Shown here piece by piece: positions 25,850 to 38,700 of a stretch of DNA of 64,000 nt; positions within the stretch are counted from its first letter, which is position 1; the number at the start of each line of letters is the position of its first letter. Both the position numbers and the translations under genes were made by a program. The notes beneath the pieces are model-generated. The model saw nothing but the letters and a program-made list of their open reading frames with translations. It searched no databases and was not told the origin of the DNA. Origin of the DNA: Loxodes magnus (Eukaryota; Ciliophora; Karyorelictea; Loxodida; Loxodidae); assembly GCA_946699065.1 (NCBI GenBank), contig CAMPDV010001175.1, positions 1 through 64,000 of the forward strand, given 5' to 3'.

Positions 25850-27093
25850 TCAGTTTCATGAGTATGATTTGAGAAGTAATAAGTATTTTTAAAAGTGAAG
25901 AAGTAAAGTAAGAAAAGATTATAGAATTTCAGTTTTAGGGAGTATGCTTTGAGAAGTAATAAGTATTTAGAAAAGTGAAGAAGTAAAGTAAGAAAAGAAG
26001 AAAGAATTTCAGTTTCATGAGTATGTTTTGAGAAGTAATAAGTATTTTTGAAAAGTGAAGAAGTATAGTAAGAAAAGAAGGTAGAGTTTCAGTTTAAGGA
26101 GTATGCTTTGAGAAGTAATAAGTATTTTTGAAAAGTGAAGAAGTAAAGTAAGAAAAGAAGAAAGAATTTCAGTTTCATGAGTATGCTTTGAGAAGTAATA
26201 AGTATTTTTGAAAAGTGAAGAAGTAAAGTAAGAAGAGAAGGTAGAGTTTCAGTTTTATGAGTATGCTTTGAGAAGTAATAAGTATTTTTGAAAAGTGAAG
26301 AAGTAAAGTAAGAAAAGAAGAAAGAATTTCAGTTTCATGAGTATGTTTTGAGAAGTAATAAGTATTTAGAAAGGTGAGAAGTAAAGTAGGAAAAGATTAT
26401 AGAATTTCAGTTTTAGGGAGTATGCTTTGAGAAGTAATAAGTATTTTTGAAAAGTGAAGAAGTAAAGTAAGAAGAGAAGATAGAATTTCAGTTTTAAGGA
26501 GTATGCTTTGAGAAGTAATAAGTATTTTTGAAAAGTGAAGAATAAAGTAAGAAAAGAAGAAAGAATTTCAGTTTCATGAGTATGTTTTGAGAAGTAATAT
26601 ATATTTTTGAAAAGTGAAGAATTAAAGTAAGAAAAGAAGAAAGAATTTCAGTTTTATGAGTATGCTTTGAGAAGTAATAAGTATTTTTGAAAAGTGAAGA
26701 AGTAAAGTAAGAAAAGAAGTAAAGAATTTCAGTTTTATGAGTATTCTTTGAGAAGTAATAAGTATTTTGAAAAGTGAAGAAGTAAGTAAGAAAAGAAGAT
26801 AGAATTTCAGTTTTAAGGAGTATGCTTTGAGAAGTAATAAGTATTTTTGAAAAGTGAAGAAGTAAAGTAAGAAAAGAAGAAAGAATTTCAGTTTCATGAG
26901 TATGATTTGAGAAGTAATAAGTATTTTTAAAAGTGAAGAAGTAAAGTAAGAAAAGATTATAGAATTTCAGTTTTAGGGAGTATGCTTTGAGAAGTAATAA
27001 GTATTTAGAAAAGTGAAGAAGTAAAGTAAGAAAAGAAGAAAGAATTTCAGTTTCATGAGTATGTTTTGAGAAGTAATAAGTATTTTTGAAAAG
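25850..27093 (+). repeat. 1038-bp (13-monomer) tandem duplication
   Basis: The series TGATTTGAG, GATTATAG with TTTTAGGGAG, GAAAG, GTATAG with TTTAAGGAG and so on starts near 25860 and again near 26900. The rare GAAAGGTGAGAAG marker (one base shorter than GAAAGGTGAAGAAG) lies at 26369 and 27407, 1038 bp apart. The second copy runs on into the larger 3.6-kb duplication. Confidence 0.84.
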
Positions 27094-30000
27094 TGAAGAA
27101 GTATAGTAAGAAAAGAAGGTAGAGTTTCAGTTTAAGGAGTATGCTTTGAGAAGTAATAAGTATTTTTGAAAAGTGAAGAAGTAAAGTAAGAAAAGAAGAA
27201 AGAATTTCAGTTTCATGAGTATGCTTTGAGAAGTAATAAGTATTTTTGAAAAGTGAAGAAGTAAAGTAAGAAGAGAAGGTAGAGTTTCAGTTTTATGAGT
27301 ATGCTTTGAGAAGTAATAAGTATTTTTGAAAAGTGAAGAAGTAAAGTAAGAAAAGAAGAAAGAATTTCAGTTTCATGAGTATGTTTTGAGAAGTAATAAG
27401 TATTTAGAAAGGTGAGAAGTAAAGTAGGAAAAGATTATAGAATTTCAGTTTTAGGGAGTATGCTTTGAGAAGTAATAAGTATTTTTGAAAAGTGAAGAAG
27501 TAAAGTAAGAAGAGAAGATAGAATTTCAGTTTTAAGGAGTATGCTTTGAGAAGTAATAAGTATTTTTGAAAAGTGAAGAATAAAGTAAGAAAAGAAGAAA
27601 GAATTTCAGTTTCATGAGTATGTTTTGAGAAGTAATATATATTTTTGAAAAGTGAAGAATTAAAGTAAGAAAAGAAGAAAGAATTTCAGTTTTATGAGTA
27701 TGCTTTGAGAAGTAATAAGTATTTTTGAAAAGTGAAGAAGTAAAGTAAGAAAAGAAGTAAAGAATTTCAGTTTTATGAGTATTCTTTGAGAAGTAATAAG
27801 TATTTTGAAAAGTGAAGAAGTAAGTAAGAAAAGAAGATAGAATTTCAGTTTTAAGGAGTATGCTTTGAGAAGTAATAAGTATTTTTGAAAAGTGAAGAAG
27901 TAAAGTAAGAAAAGAAGAAAGAAATTCAGTTTTAGGGAGTATGCTTTGAGAATAATAAGTATTTTTAAAAGTGAAGAAGTAAAGTAAGAAAAGAAGATAG
28001 AATTTCAGTTTTAAGGAGTATGTTTTGAGAAGTAATAAGTATTTAGAAAAGTGAAGAAGTAAAGTAAGAAAAGATTATAGAATTTCAGTTTTATGAATAT
28101 GTTTTGAGAAGTAATAAGTATTTTTAAAAAGTGAAGAAGTAAGTAAGAAAAGAAGAAAGAAATTCAGTTTTATGAGTATGCTTTGAGAAGTAATAAGTAT
28201 TTTTGAAAAGTGAAGAAGTAAAGTAAGAAAAGAAGAAAGAAATTCAGTTTTAGGGAGTATGCTTTGAGAATAATAAGTATTTTTAAAAGTGAAGAAGTAA
28301 AGTAAGAAAAGAAGATAGAATTTCAGTTTTAAGGAGTATGTTTTGAGAAGTAATAAGTATTTAGAAAAGTGAAGAAGTAAAGTAAGAAAAGATTATAGAA
28401 TTTCAGTTTTATGAATATGCTTTGAGAAGTAATAAGTATTTTTAAAAAGTGAAGAAGTAAAGTAAGAAAAGAAAAAAGAATTTCAGTTTCATGAGTATGC
28501 TTTGATAAGTAATATATATTTTTGAAAAGTGAAGAAGTAAAGTAAGAAGAGAAGAAAGAATTTCAGTTTCATGAGTATGTTTTGATAAGTAATATGTATT
28601 TTTGAAAAGTGAAGAAGTAAAGTAGGAAAAGAAGAAAGAATTTCAGTTTTAAGGAGTATGTTTTGAGAAGTAATAAGTATTTTTGAAAAGTGAAGAAGTA
28701 AAGTAAGAAGAGAAGAAAGAATTTCAGTTTCATGAGTATGCTTTGAGAAGTAATAAGTATTTTTGAAAAGTGAAGAAGTAAAGTAAGAAAAGAAGATAGA
28801 ATTTCAGTTTTAGGGAGTATGCTTTGAGAAGTAATAAGTATTTTTGAAAAGTGAAGAAGTAAAGTAAGAAAAGAAGATAGAATTTCAGTTTTAAGGAGTA
28901 TGCTTTGAGAAGTAATAAGTATTTAGAAAAGTGAAGAAGTAAAGTAAGAAAAGATTATAGAATTTCAGTTTTATGAATATGTTTTGAGAAGTAATAAGTA
29001 TTTTTAAAAAGTGAAGAAGTAAGTAAGAAAAGAAGAAAGAAATTCAGTTTTATTAGTATGCTTTGAGAAGTAATAAGTATTTTTGAAAAGTGAAGAAGTA
29101 AAGTAAGAAAAGAAGAAAGAAATTCAGTTTTAGGGAGTATGCTTTGAGAATAATAAGTATTTTTAAAAGTGAAGAAGTAAAGTAAGAAAAGAAGATAGAA
29201 TTTCAGTTTTAAGGAGTATGTTTTGAGAAGTAATAAGTATTTAGAAAAGTGAAGAAGTAAAGTAAGAATAGAAGGTAGAGTTTCAGTTTTATGAATATGC
29301 TTTGAGAAGTAATAAGTATTTTTAAAAAGTGAAGAAGTAAAGTAAGAAAAGAAAAAAGAATTTCAGTTTCATGAGTATGCTTTGATAAGTAATATATATT
29401 TTTGAAAAGTGAAGAAGTAAAGTAAGAAGAGAAGAAAGAATTTCAGTTTTATGAGAATGCTTTGAGAAGTAATAAGTATTTTTGAAAAGTGAAGAAGTAA
29501 AGTAAGAAAAGAAGTAAAGAATTTCAGTTTCATGAGTATGCTTTGAGAAGTAATAAGTATTTTTGAAAAGTGAAGAAGTAAAGTAAGAAGAGAAGAAAGA
29601 ATTTCAGTTTCATGAGTATGCTTTGAGAAGTAATAAGTATTTTTGAAAAGTGAAGAAGTAAAGTAAGAAAAGAAGATAGAATTTCAGTTTTAGGGAGTAT
29701 GCTTTGAGAAGTAATAAGTATTTTGAAAAGTGAAGAAGTAAGTAAGAAAAGAAGATAGAATTTCAGTTTCAGGGAGTATGCTTTGAGAAGTAATAAGTAT
29801 TTTTAAAAGTGAAGAAGTAAAGTAAGAAGAGAAGGTAGAGTTTCAGTTTTATGAGTATGCTTTGAGAAGTAATAAGTATTTTTGAAAAGTGAAGAAGTAA
29901 AGTAAGAAAAGAAGTAAAGAATTTCAGTTTTATGAGTATTCTTTGAGAAGTAATAAGTATTTTTGAAAAGTGAAGAAGTAAAGTAAGAAAAGAAGAAAGA

Positions 30001-30687
30001 ATTTCAGTTTTATGAGTATTCTTTGAGAAGTAATAAGTATTTTTGAAAAGTGAAGAAGTAAAGTAAGAAAAGAAGAAAGAATTTCAGTTTTATGAGTATG
30101 CTTTGAGAAGTAATAAGTATTTTTGAAAAGTGAAGAAGTAAAGTAAGAAAAGAAGAAAGAATTTCAGTTTTATGAGTATGCTTTGAGAAGTAATAAGTAT
30201 TTTTAAAAGTGAAGAAGTAAAGTAAGAAGAGAAGATAGAATTTCAGTTTTAGGGAGTATGCTTTGAGAAGTAATAAGTATTTTTGAAAAGTGAAGAAGTA
30301 AAGTAAGAAAAGAAGATAGAATTTCAGTTTTATGAGTATGCTTTGAGAAGTAATAAGTATTTTTGAAAAGTGAAGAATAAAGTAAGAAAAGAAGAAAGAA
30401 TTTCAGTTTCATGAGTATGTTTTGAGAAGTAATATATATTTTTGAAAAGTGAAGAAGTAAAGTAAGAAAAGAAGAAAGAATTTCAGTTTCATGAGTATGT
30501 TTTGAGAAGTAATAAGTATTTTGAAAAGTGAAGAAGTATAGTAAGAAAAGAAGAAAGAAATTTAGTTTTAGGGAGTATGCTTTGAGAATAATAAGTATTT
30601 TTAAAAGTGAAGAAGTAAAGTAAGAAAAGAAGATAGAATTTCAGTTTTAAGGAGTATGTTTTGAGAAGTAATAAGTATTTAGAAAAG
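27094..30687 (+). repeat. 3.59-kb segmental duplication, copy 1
   Basis: It starts around the GTATAG / TTTAAGGAG monomer. TTTAAGGAG at 27131 matches 30725 and GAAAGGTGAGAAG at 27407 matches 31001, both 3594 bp away, so the copies abut. It contains the GAAAAAAGAA pair (28471, 29351). Private changes include TTATTAGTATG near 29052 and the loss of the CAG core (TTTAGTTTTAGG) near 30561. Confidence 0.87.
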
Positions 30688-33600
30688 TGAAGAAGTATAG
30701 TAAGAAAAGAAGGTAGAGTTTCAGTTTAAGGAGTATGCTTTGAGAAGTAATAAGTATTTTTGAAAAGTGAAGAAGTAAAGTAAGAAAAGAAGAAAGAATT
30801 TCAGTTTCATGAGTATGCTTTGAGAAGTAATAAGTATTTTTGAAAAGTGAAGAAGTAAAGTAAGAAGAGAAGGTAGAGTTTCAGTTTTATGAGTATGCTT
30901 TGAGAAGTAATAAGTATTTTTGAAAAGTGAAGAAGTAAAGTAAGAAAAGAAGAAAGAATTTCAGTTTCATGAGTATGTTTTGAGAAGTAATAAGTATTTA
31001 GAAAGGTGAGAAGTAAAGTAGGAAAAGATTATAGAATTTCAGTTTTAGGGAGTATGCTTTGAGAAGTAATAAGTATTTTTGAAAAGTGAAGAAGTAAAGT
31101 AAGAAGAGAAGATAGAATTTCAGTTTTAAGGAGTATGCTTTGAGAAGTAATAAGTATTTTTGAAAAGTGAAGAATAAAGTAAGAAAAGAAGAAAGAATTT
31201 CAGTTTCATGAGTATGTTTTGAGAAGTAATATATATTTTTGAAAAGTGAAGAATTAAAGTAAGAAAAGAAGAAAGAATTTCAGTTTTATGAGTATGCTTT
31301 GAGAAGTAATAAGTATTTTTGAAAAGTGAAGAAGTAAAGTAAGAAAAGAAGTAAAGAATTTCAGTTTTATGAGTATTCTTTGAGAAGTAATAAGTATTTT
31401 GAAAAGTGAAGAAGTAAGTAAGAAAAGAAGATAGAATTTCAGTTTTAAGGAGTATGCTTTGAGAAGTAATAAGTATTTTTGAAAAGTGAAGAAGTAAAGT
31501 AAGAAAAGAAGAAAGAAATTCAGTTTTAGGGAGTATGCTTTGAGAATAATAAGTATTTTTAAAAGTGAAGAAGTAAAGTAAGAAAAGAAGATAGAATTTC
31601 AGTTTTAAGGAGTATGTTTTGAGAAGTAATAAGTATTTAGAAAAGTGAAGAAGTAAAGTAAGAAAAGATTATAGAATTTCAGTTTTATGAATATGCTTTG
31701 AGAAGTAATAAGTATTTTTAAAAAGTGAAGAAGTAAAGTAAGAAAAGAAAAAAGAATTTCAGTTTCATGAGTATGCTTTGATAAGTAATATATATTTTTG
31801 AAAAGTGAAGAAGTAAAGTAAGAAGAGAAGAAAGAATTTCAGTTTCATGAGTATGTTTTGATAAGTAATATGTATTTTTGAAAAGTGAAGAAGTAAAGTA
31901 GGAAAAGAAGAAAGAATTTCAGTTTTAAGGAGTATGTTTTGAGAAGTAATAAGTATTTTTGAAAAGTGAAGAAGTAAAGTAAGAAGAGAAGAAAGAATTT
32001 CAGTTTCATGAGTATGCTTTGAGAAGTAATAAGTATTTTTGAAAAGTGAAGAAGTAAAGTAAGAAAAGAAGATAGAATTTCAGTTTTAGGGAGTATGCTT
32101 TGAGAAGTAATAAGTATTTTTGAAAAGTGAAGAAGTAAAGTAAGAAAAGAAGATAGAATTTCAGTTTTAAGGAGTATGCTTTGAGAAGTAATAAGTATTT
32201 AGAAAAGTGAAGAAGTAAAGTAAGAAAAGATTATAGAATTTCAGTTTTATGAATATGTTTTGAGAAGTAATAAGTATTTTTAAAAAGTGAAGAAGTAAGT
32301 AAGAAAAGAAGAAAGAAATTCAGTTTTATGAGTATGCTTTGAGAAGTAATAAGTATTTTTGAAAAGTGAAGAAGTAAAGTAAGAAAAGAAGAAAGAAATT
32401 CAGTTTTAGGGAGTATGCTTTGAGAATAATAAGTATTTTTAAAAGTGAAGAAGTAAAGTAAGAAAAGAAGATAGAATTTCAGTTTTAAGGAGTATGTTTT
32501 GAGAAGTAATAAGTATTTAGAAAAGTGAAGAAGTAAAGTAAGAATAGAAGGTAGAGTTTCAGTTTTATGAATATGCTTTGAGAAGTAATAAGTATTTTTA
32601 AAAAGTGAAGAAGTAAAGTAAGAAAAGAAAAAAGAATTTCAGTTTCATGAGTATGCTTTGATAAGTAATATATATTTTTGAAAAGTGAAGAAGTAAAGTA
32701 AGAAGAGAAGAAAGAATTTCAGTTTTATGAGAATGCTTTGAGAAGTAATAAGTATTTTTGAAAAGTGAAGAAGTAAAGTAAGAAAAGAAGTAAAGAATTT
32801 CAGTTTCATGAGTATGCTTTGAGAAGTAATAAGTATTTTTGAAAAGTGAAGAAGTAAAGTAAGAAGAGAAGAAAGAATTTCAGTTTCATGAGTATGCTTT
32901 GAGAAGTAATAAGTATTTTTGAAAAGTGAAGAAGTAAAGTAAGAAAAGAAGATAGAATTTCAGTTTTAGGGAGTATGCTTTGAGAAGTAATAAGTATTTT
33001 GAAAAGTGAAGAAGTAAGTAAGAAAAGAAGATAGAATTTCAGTTTCAGGGAGTATGCTTTGAGAAGTAATAAGTATTTTTAAAAGTGAAGAAGTAAAGTA
33101 AGAAGAGAAGGTAGAGTTTCAGTTTTATGAGTATGCTTTGAGAAGTAATAAGTATTTTTGAAAAGTGAAGAAGTAAAGTAAGAAAAGAAGTAAAGAATTT
33201 CAGTTTTATGAGTATTCTTTGAGAAGTAATAAGTATTTTTGAAAAGTGAAGAAGTAAAGTAAGAAAAGAAGAAAGAATTTCAGTTTTATGAGTATTCTTT
33301 GAGAAGTAATAAGTATTTTTGAAAAGTGAAGAAGTAAAGTAAGAAAAGAAGAAAGAATTTCAGTTTTATGAGTATGCTTTGAGAAGTAATAAGTATTTTT
33401 GAAAAGTGAAGAAGTAAAGTAAGAAAAGAAGAAAGAATTTCAGTTTTATGAGTATGCTTTGAGAAGTAATAAGTATTTTTAAAAGTGAAGAAGTAAAGTA
33501 AGAAGAGAAGATAGAATTTCAGTTTTAGGGAGTATGCTTTGAGAAGTAATAAGTATTTTTGAAAAGTGAAGAAGTAAAGTAAGAAAAGAAGATAGAATTT

Positions 33601-33970
33601 CAGTTTTAAGGAGTATGCTTTGAGAAGTAATAAGTATTTTTGAAAAGTGAAGAATAAAGTAAGAAAAGAAGAAAGAATTTCAGTTTCATGAGTATGTTTT
33701 GAGAAGTAATATATATTTTTGAAAAGTGAAGAAGTAAAGTAAGAAAAGAAGTAAAGAATTTCAGTTTCATGAGTATGTTTTGAGAAGTAATAAGTATTTT
33801 GAAAAGTGAAGAAGTATAGTAAGAAAAGAAGAAAGAAATTCAGTTTTAGGGAGTATGCTTTGAGAATAATAAGTATTTTTAAAAGTGAAGAAGTAAAGTA
33901 AGAAAAGAAGATAGAATTTCAGTTTTAAGGAGTATGTTTTGAGAAGTAATAAGTATTTAGAAAAGTGAAG
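30688..33970 (+). repeat. 3.59-kb segmental duplication, copy 2, with ~318-bp deletion
   Basis: It follows copy 1 monomer by monomer at an offset of 3594 bp until about 31680. There the offset falls to 3276 (GAAAAAAGAA at 31747 against 28471), so four monomers carrying the GAAGTAAGTAAG and two GAAAGAAATTCAG forms are missing. Similarity ends near 33970, where GATTATAG follows instead of GGTAG. Confidence 0.87.
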
Positions 33971-35794
33971 AAGTAAAGTAAGAAAAGATTATAGAATTTC
34001 AGTTTTATGAATATGTTTTGAGAAGTAATAAGTATTTTTAAAAAGTGAAGAAGTAAGTAAGAAAAGAAGAAAGAAATTCAGTTTTATGAGTATGCTTTGA
34101 GAAGTAATAAGTATTTTTGAAAAGTGAAGAAGTAAAGTAAGAAAAGAAGAAAGAAATTCAGTTTTAGGGAGTATGCTTTGAGAATAATAAGTATTTTTAA
34201 AAGTGAAGAAGTAAAGTAAGAAAAGAAGAAAGAAATTCAGTTTTAGGGAGTATGCTTTGAGAAGTAATAAGTATTTTTGAAAAGTGAAGAAGTAAAGTAA
34301 GAAGATAGAATTTCAGTTTTAAGAGTATGCTTTGAGAAGTAATAAGTATTTTTGAAAAGTGAAGAAGTAAAGTAAGAAAAGAAGGTAGAGTTTCAGTTTC
34401 ATGAGTATGCTTTGAGAAGTAATAAGTATTTTTGAAAAGTGAAGAAGTATAGTAAGAAAAGAAGGTAGAGTTTCAGTTTTATGAGTATGCTTTGAGAAGT
34501 AATAAGTATTTTTAAAAGTGAAGAAGTAAAGTAAGAAAAGATTATAGAATTTCAGTTTTAGGGAGTATGCTTTGAGAAGTAATAAGTATTTAGAAAAGTG
34601 AAGAAGTAAAGTAAGAAAAGAAGTAAAGAATTTCAGTTTTATGAGTATGCTTTGAGAAGTAATAAGTATTTTTGAAAAGTGAAGAAGTAAAGTAAGAAAA
34701 GAAGATAGAATTTCAGTTTTAGGGAGTATGCTTTGAGAATAATAAGTATTTTGAAAAGTGAAGAAGTAAAGTAAGAAAAGAAGATAGAATTTCAGTTTCA
34801 GGGAGTATGCTTTGAGAAGTAATAAGTATTTTTAAAAGTGAAGAAGTAAAGTAAGAAGAGAAGGTAGAGTTTCAGTTTTATGAGTATGCTTTGAGAAGTA
34901 ATAAGTATTTTTGAAAAGTGAAGAAGTAAAGTAAGAAAAGAAGTAAAGAATTTCAGTTTTATGAGTATTCTTTGAGAAGTAATAAGTATTTTTGAAAAGT
35001 GAAGAAGTAAAGTAAGAAAAGAAGAAAGAATTTCAGTTTTATGAGTATGCTTTGAGAAGTAATAAGTATTTTTGAAAAGTGAAGAAGTAAAGTAAGAAAA
35101 GAAGAAAGAATTTCAGTTTTAGGGAGTATGCTTTGAGAAGTAATAAGTATTTTTGAAAAGTGAAGAAGTAAAGTAGGAAGAGAAGAAAGAATTTCAGTTT
35201 TATGAGTATGCTTTGAGAAGTAATAAGTATTTTTGAAAAGTGAAGAAGTAAAGTAAGAAAAGAAGTAAAGAATTTCAGTTTTATGAGTATTCTTTGAGAA
35301 GTAATAAGTATTTTGAAAAGTGAAGAAGTAAGTAAGAAGAGAAGAAAGAATTTCAGTTTTAAGGAGTATGCTTTGAGAAGTAATAAGTATTTTTGAAAAG
35401 TGAAGAAGTAAAGTAAGAAAAGAAGATAGAATTTCAGTTTCATGAGTATGCTTTGAGAAGTAATAAGTATTTTTGAAAAGTGAAGAAGTAAAGTAAGAAG
35501 AGAAGAAAGAATTTCAGTTTTAAGGAGTATGCTTTGAGAAGTAATAAGTATTTTTGAAAAGTGAAGAAGTAAAGTAAGAAAAGAAGGTAGAGTTTCAGTT
35601 TCATGAGTATGTTTTGAGAAGTAATATATATTTTTGAAAAGTGAAGAAGTAAAGTAAGAAAAGAAGGTAGAGTTTCAGTTTCATGAGTATGTTTTGAGAA
35701 GTAATAAGTATTTTGAAAAGTGAAGAAGTAAAGTAAGAAAAGAAGAAAGAATTTCAGTTTCATGAGTATGTTTTGAGAAGTAATAAGTATTTTT
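33971..35794 (+). repeat. Mixed satellite segment
   Basis: Satellite only. It includes a short monomer near 34305 (GTAAGAAGATAG, about 6 bp missing). The run from about 35160 to 35520 (GTAAAG with TATTCTTTGAG, GTAAGTAAGAAGAG, GATAG, GAAAG) is nearly the same as about 62420-62760, 27 kb away. Repeated GGTAG with TTTCATGAG and AATATATATT monomers occur at 35585-35700 and again near 41640-41740. Confidence 0.78.
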
Positions 35795-38700
35795 GAAAAG
35801 TTGAAGAAGTATAGTAAGAAAAGATTATAGAATTTCAGTTTTAGGGAGTATGCTTTGAGAAGTAATAAGTATTTAGAAAAGTGAAGAAGTAAAGTAAGAA
35901 AAGAAGTAAAGAATTTCAGTTTTATGAGTATGCTTTGAGAAGTAATAAGTATTTTTGAAAAGTGAAGAAATAAAGTAAGAAAAGAAGAAAGAATTTCAGT
36001 TTTAGGGAGTATGCTTTGAGAATAATAAGTATTTTGAAAAGTGAAGAAGTAAGTAAGAAAAGAAGATAGAATTTCAGTTTTAAGGAGTATGTTTTGAGAA
36101 GTAATAAGTATTTTTGAAAAGTGAAGAAGTAAAGTAAGAAAAGAAGAAAGAATTTCAGTTTCATGAGTATGTTTTGAGAAGTAATAAGTATTTTTGAAAA
36201 GTGAAGAAGTATAGTAAGAAAAGAAGGTAGAGTTTCAGTTTCATGAGTATGTTTTGAGAAGTAATAAGTATTTTTGAAAAGTTGAAGAAGTATAGTAAGA
36301 AAAGAAGAAAGAATTTCAGTTTTAGGGAGTATGCTTTGAGAATAATAAGTATTTTTGAAAAGTGAAGAAGTAAAGTAAGAAAAGAAGGTAGAGTTTCAGT
36401 TTCATGAGTATGTTTTGAGAAGTAATAAGTATTTTTGAAAAGTGAAGAAGTAAAGTAAGAAAAGAAGAAAGAATTTCAGTTTCATGAGTATGTTTTGAGA
36501 AGTAATAAGTATTTTTGAAAAGTGAAGAAGTATAGTAAGAAAAGAAGGTAGAGTTTCAGTTTAAGGAGTATGCTTTGAGAAGTAATAAGTATTTTTGAAA
36601 AGTGAAGAAGTAAAGTAAGAAAAGAAGAAAGAATTTCAGTTTTAGGGAGTATGCTTTGAGAATAATAAGTATTTTTGAAAAGTGAAGAAGTAAAGTAAGA
36701 AAAGAAGGTAGAGTTTCAGTTTCATGAGTATGTTTTGAGAAGTAATAAGTATTTTTGAAAAGTGAAGAAGTAAAGTAAGAAAAGAAGAAAGAATTTCAGT
36801 TTTAAGGAGTATGCTTTGAGAAGTAATAAGTATTTTTAAAAGTGAAGAAGTAAAGTAAGAAGAGAAGATAGAATTTCAGTTTTAGGGAGTATGCTTTGAG
36901 AAGTAATAAGTATTTTTGAAAAGTGAAGAAGTAAAGTAAGAAAAGAAGATAGAATTTCAGTTTTAAGGAGTATGCTTTGAGAAGTAATAAGTATTTAGAA
37001 AAGTGAAGAAGTAAAGTAAGAAAAGATTATAGAATTTCAGTTTTAAGGAGTATGCTTTGAGAAGTAATAAGTATTTAGAAAAGTGAAGAAGTAAAGTAAG
37101 AAAAGAAGAAAGAAATTCAGTTTTAGGGAGTATGCTTTGAGAATAATAAGTATTTTTGAAAAGTGAAGAAGTAAAGTAAGAAAAGAAGAAAGAATTTCAG
37201 TTTTAAGGAGTATGCTTTGAGAAGTAATAAGTATTTAGAAAAGTGAAGAAGTAAAGTAAGAAAAGATTATAGAATTTCAGTTTTATGAATATGTTTTGAG
37301 AAGTAATAAGTATTTTTAAAAAGTGAAGAAGTAAGTAAGAAAAGAAGAAAGAAATTCAGTTTTATGAGTATGCTTTGAGAAGTAATAAGTATTTTTGAAA
37401 AGTGAAGAAGTAAAGTAAGAAAAGAAGGTAGAGTTTCAGTTTTAAGGAGTATGCTTTGAGAAGTAATAAGTATTTTTGAAAAGTGAAGAAGTAAAGTAAG
37501 AAAAGAAGGTAGAGTTTCAGTTTAAGGAGTATTCTTTGAGAAGTAATAAGTATTTTTGAAAAGTGAAGAAGTAAAGTAAGAAAAGAAGAAAGAATTTCAG
37601 TTTCATGAGTATGCTTTGAGAAGTAATAAGTATTTTTGAAAAGTGAAGAATAAAGTAAGAAAAGAAGGTAGAGTTTCAGTTTCATGAGTATGTTTTGAGA
37701 AGTAATAAGTATTTTTGAAAAGTGAAGAAGTAAAGTAAGAAAAGAAGAAAGAATTTCAGTTTCATGAGTATGTTTTGAGAAGTAATAAGTATTTTTGAAA
37801 AGTGAAGAAGTATAGTAAGAAAAGAAGGTAGAGTTTCAGTTTAAGGAGTATGCTTTGAGAAGTAATAAGTATTTTTGAAAAGTGAAGAAGTATAGTAAGA
37901 AAAGAAGATAGAATTTCAGTTTTAAGGAGTATGCTTTGATAAGTAATAAGTATTTTTGAAAAGTGAAGAAGTAAAGTAAGAAAAGAAGGTAGAGTTTCAG
38001 TTTCATGAGTATGCTTTGAGAAGTAATAAGTATTTTTGAAAAGTGAAGAAGTAAAGTAAGAAAAGAAGGTAGAGTTTCAGTTTCATGAGTATGTTTTGAG
38101 AAGTAATAAGTATTTTTGAAAAGTGAAGAAGTAAAGTAAGAAAAGAAGAAAGAATTTCAGTTTCATGAGTATGTTTTGAGAAGTAATAAGTATTTTTGAA
38201 AAGTGAAGAAGTATAGTAAGAAAAGAAGGTAGAGTTTCAGTTTAAGGAGTATGCTTTGAGAAGTAATAAGTATTTTTGAAAAGTGAAGAAGTAAAGTAAG
38301 AAAAGAAGAAAGAATTTCAGTTTCATGAGTATGCTTTGAGAAGTAATAAGTATTTTTGAAAAGTGAAGAAGTAAAGTAAGAAGAGAAGGTAGAGTTTCAG
38401 TTTTATGAGTATGCTTTGAGAAGTAATAAGTATTTTTGAAAAGTGAAGAAGTAAAGTAAGAAAAGAAGAAAGAATTTCAGTTTCATGAGTATGCTTTGAG
38501 AAGTAATAAGTATTTTTGAAAAGTTGAAGAAGTAAAGTAAGAAGAGAAGATAGAATTTCAGTTTTAGGGAGTATGCTTTGAGAATAATAAGTATTTTTGA
38601 AAAGTGAAGCATTAAAGTAAGAAAAGAAGATAGAATTTCAGTTTTATGAGTATGCTTTGAGAAGTAATAAGTATTTTTGAAAAGTGAAGAATTAAAGTAA

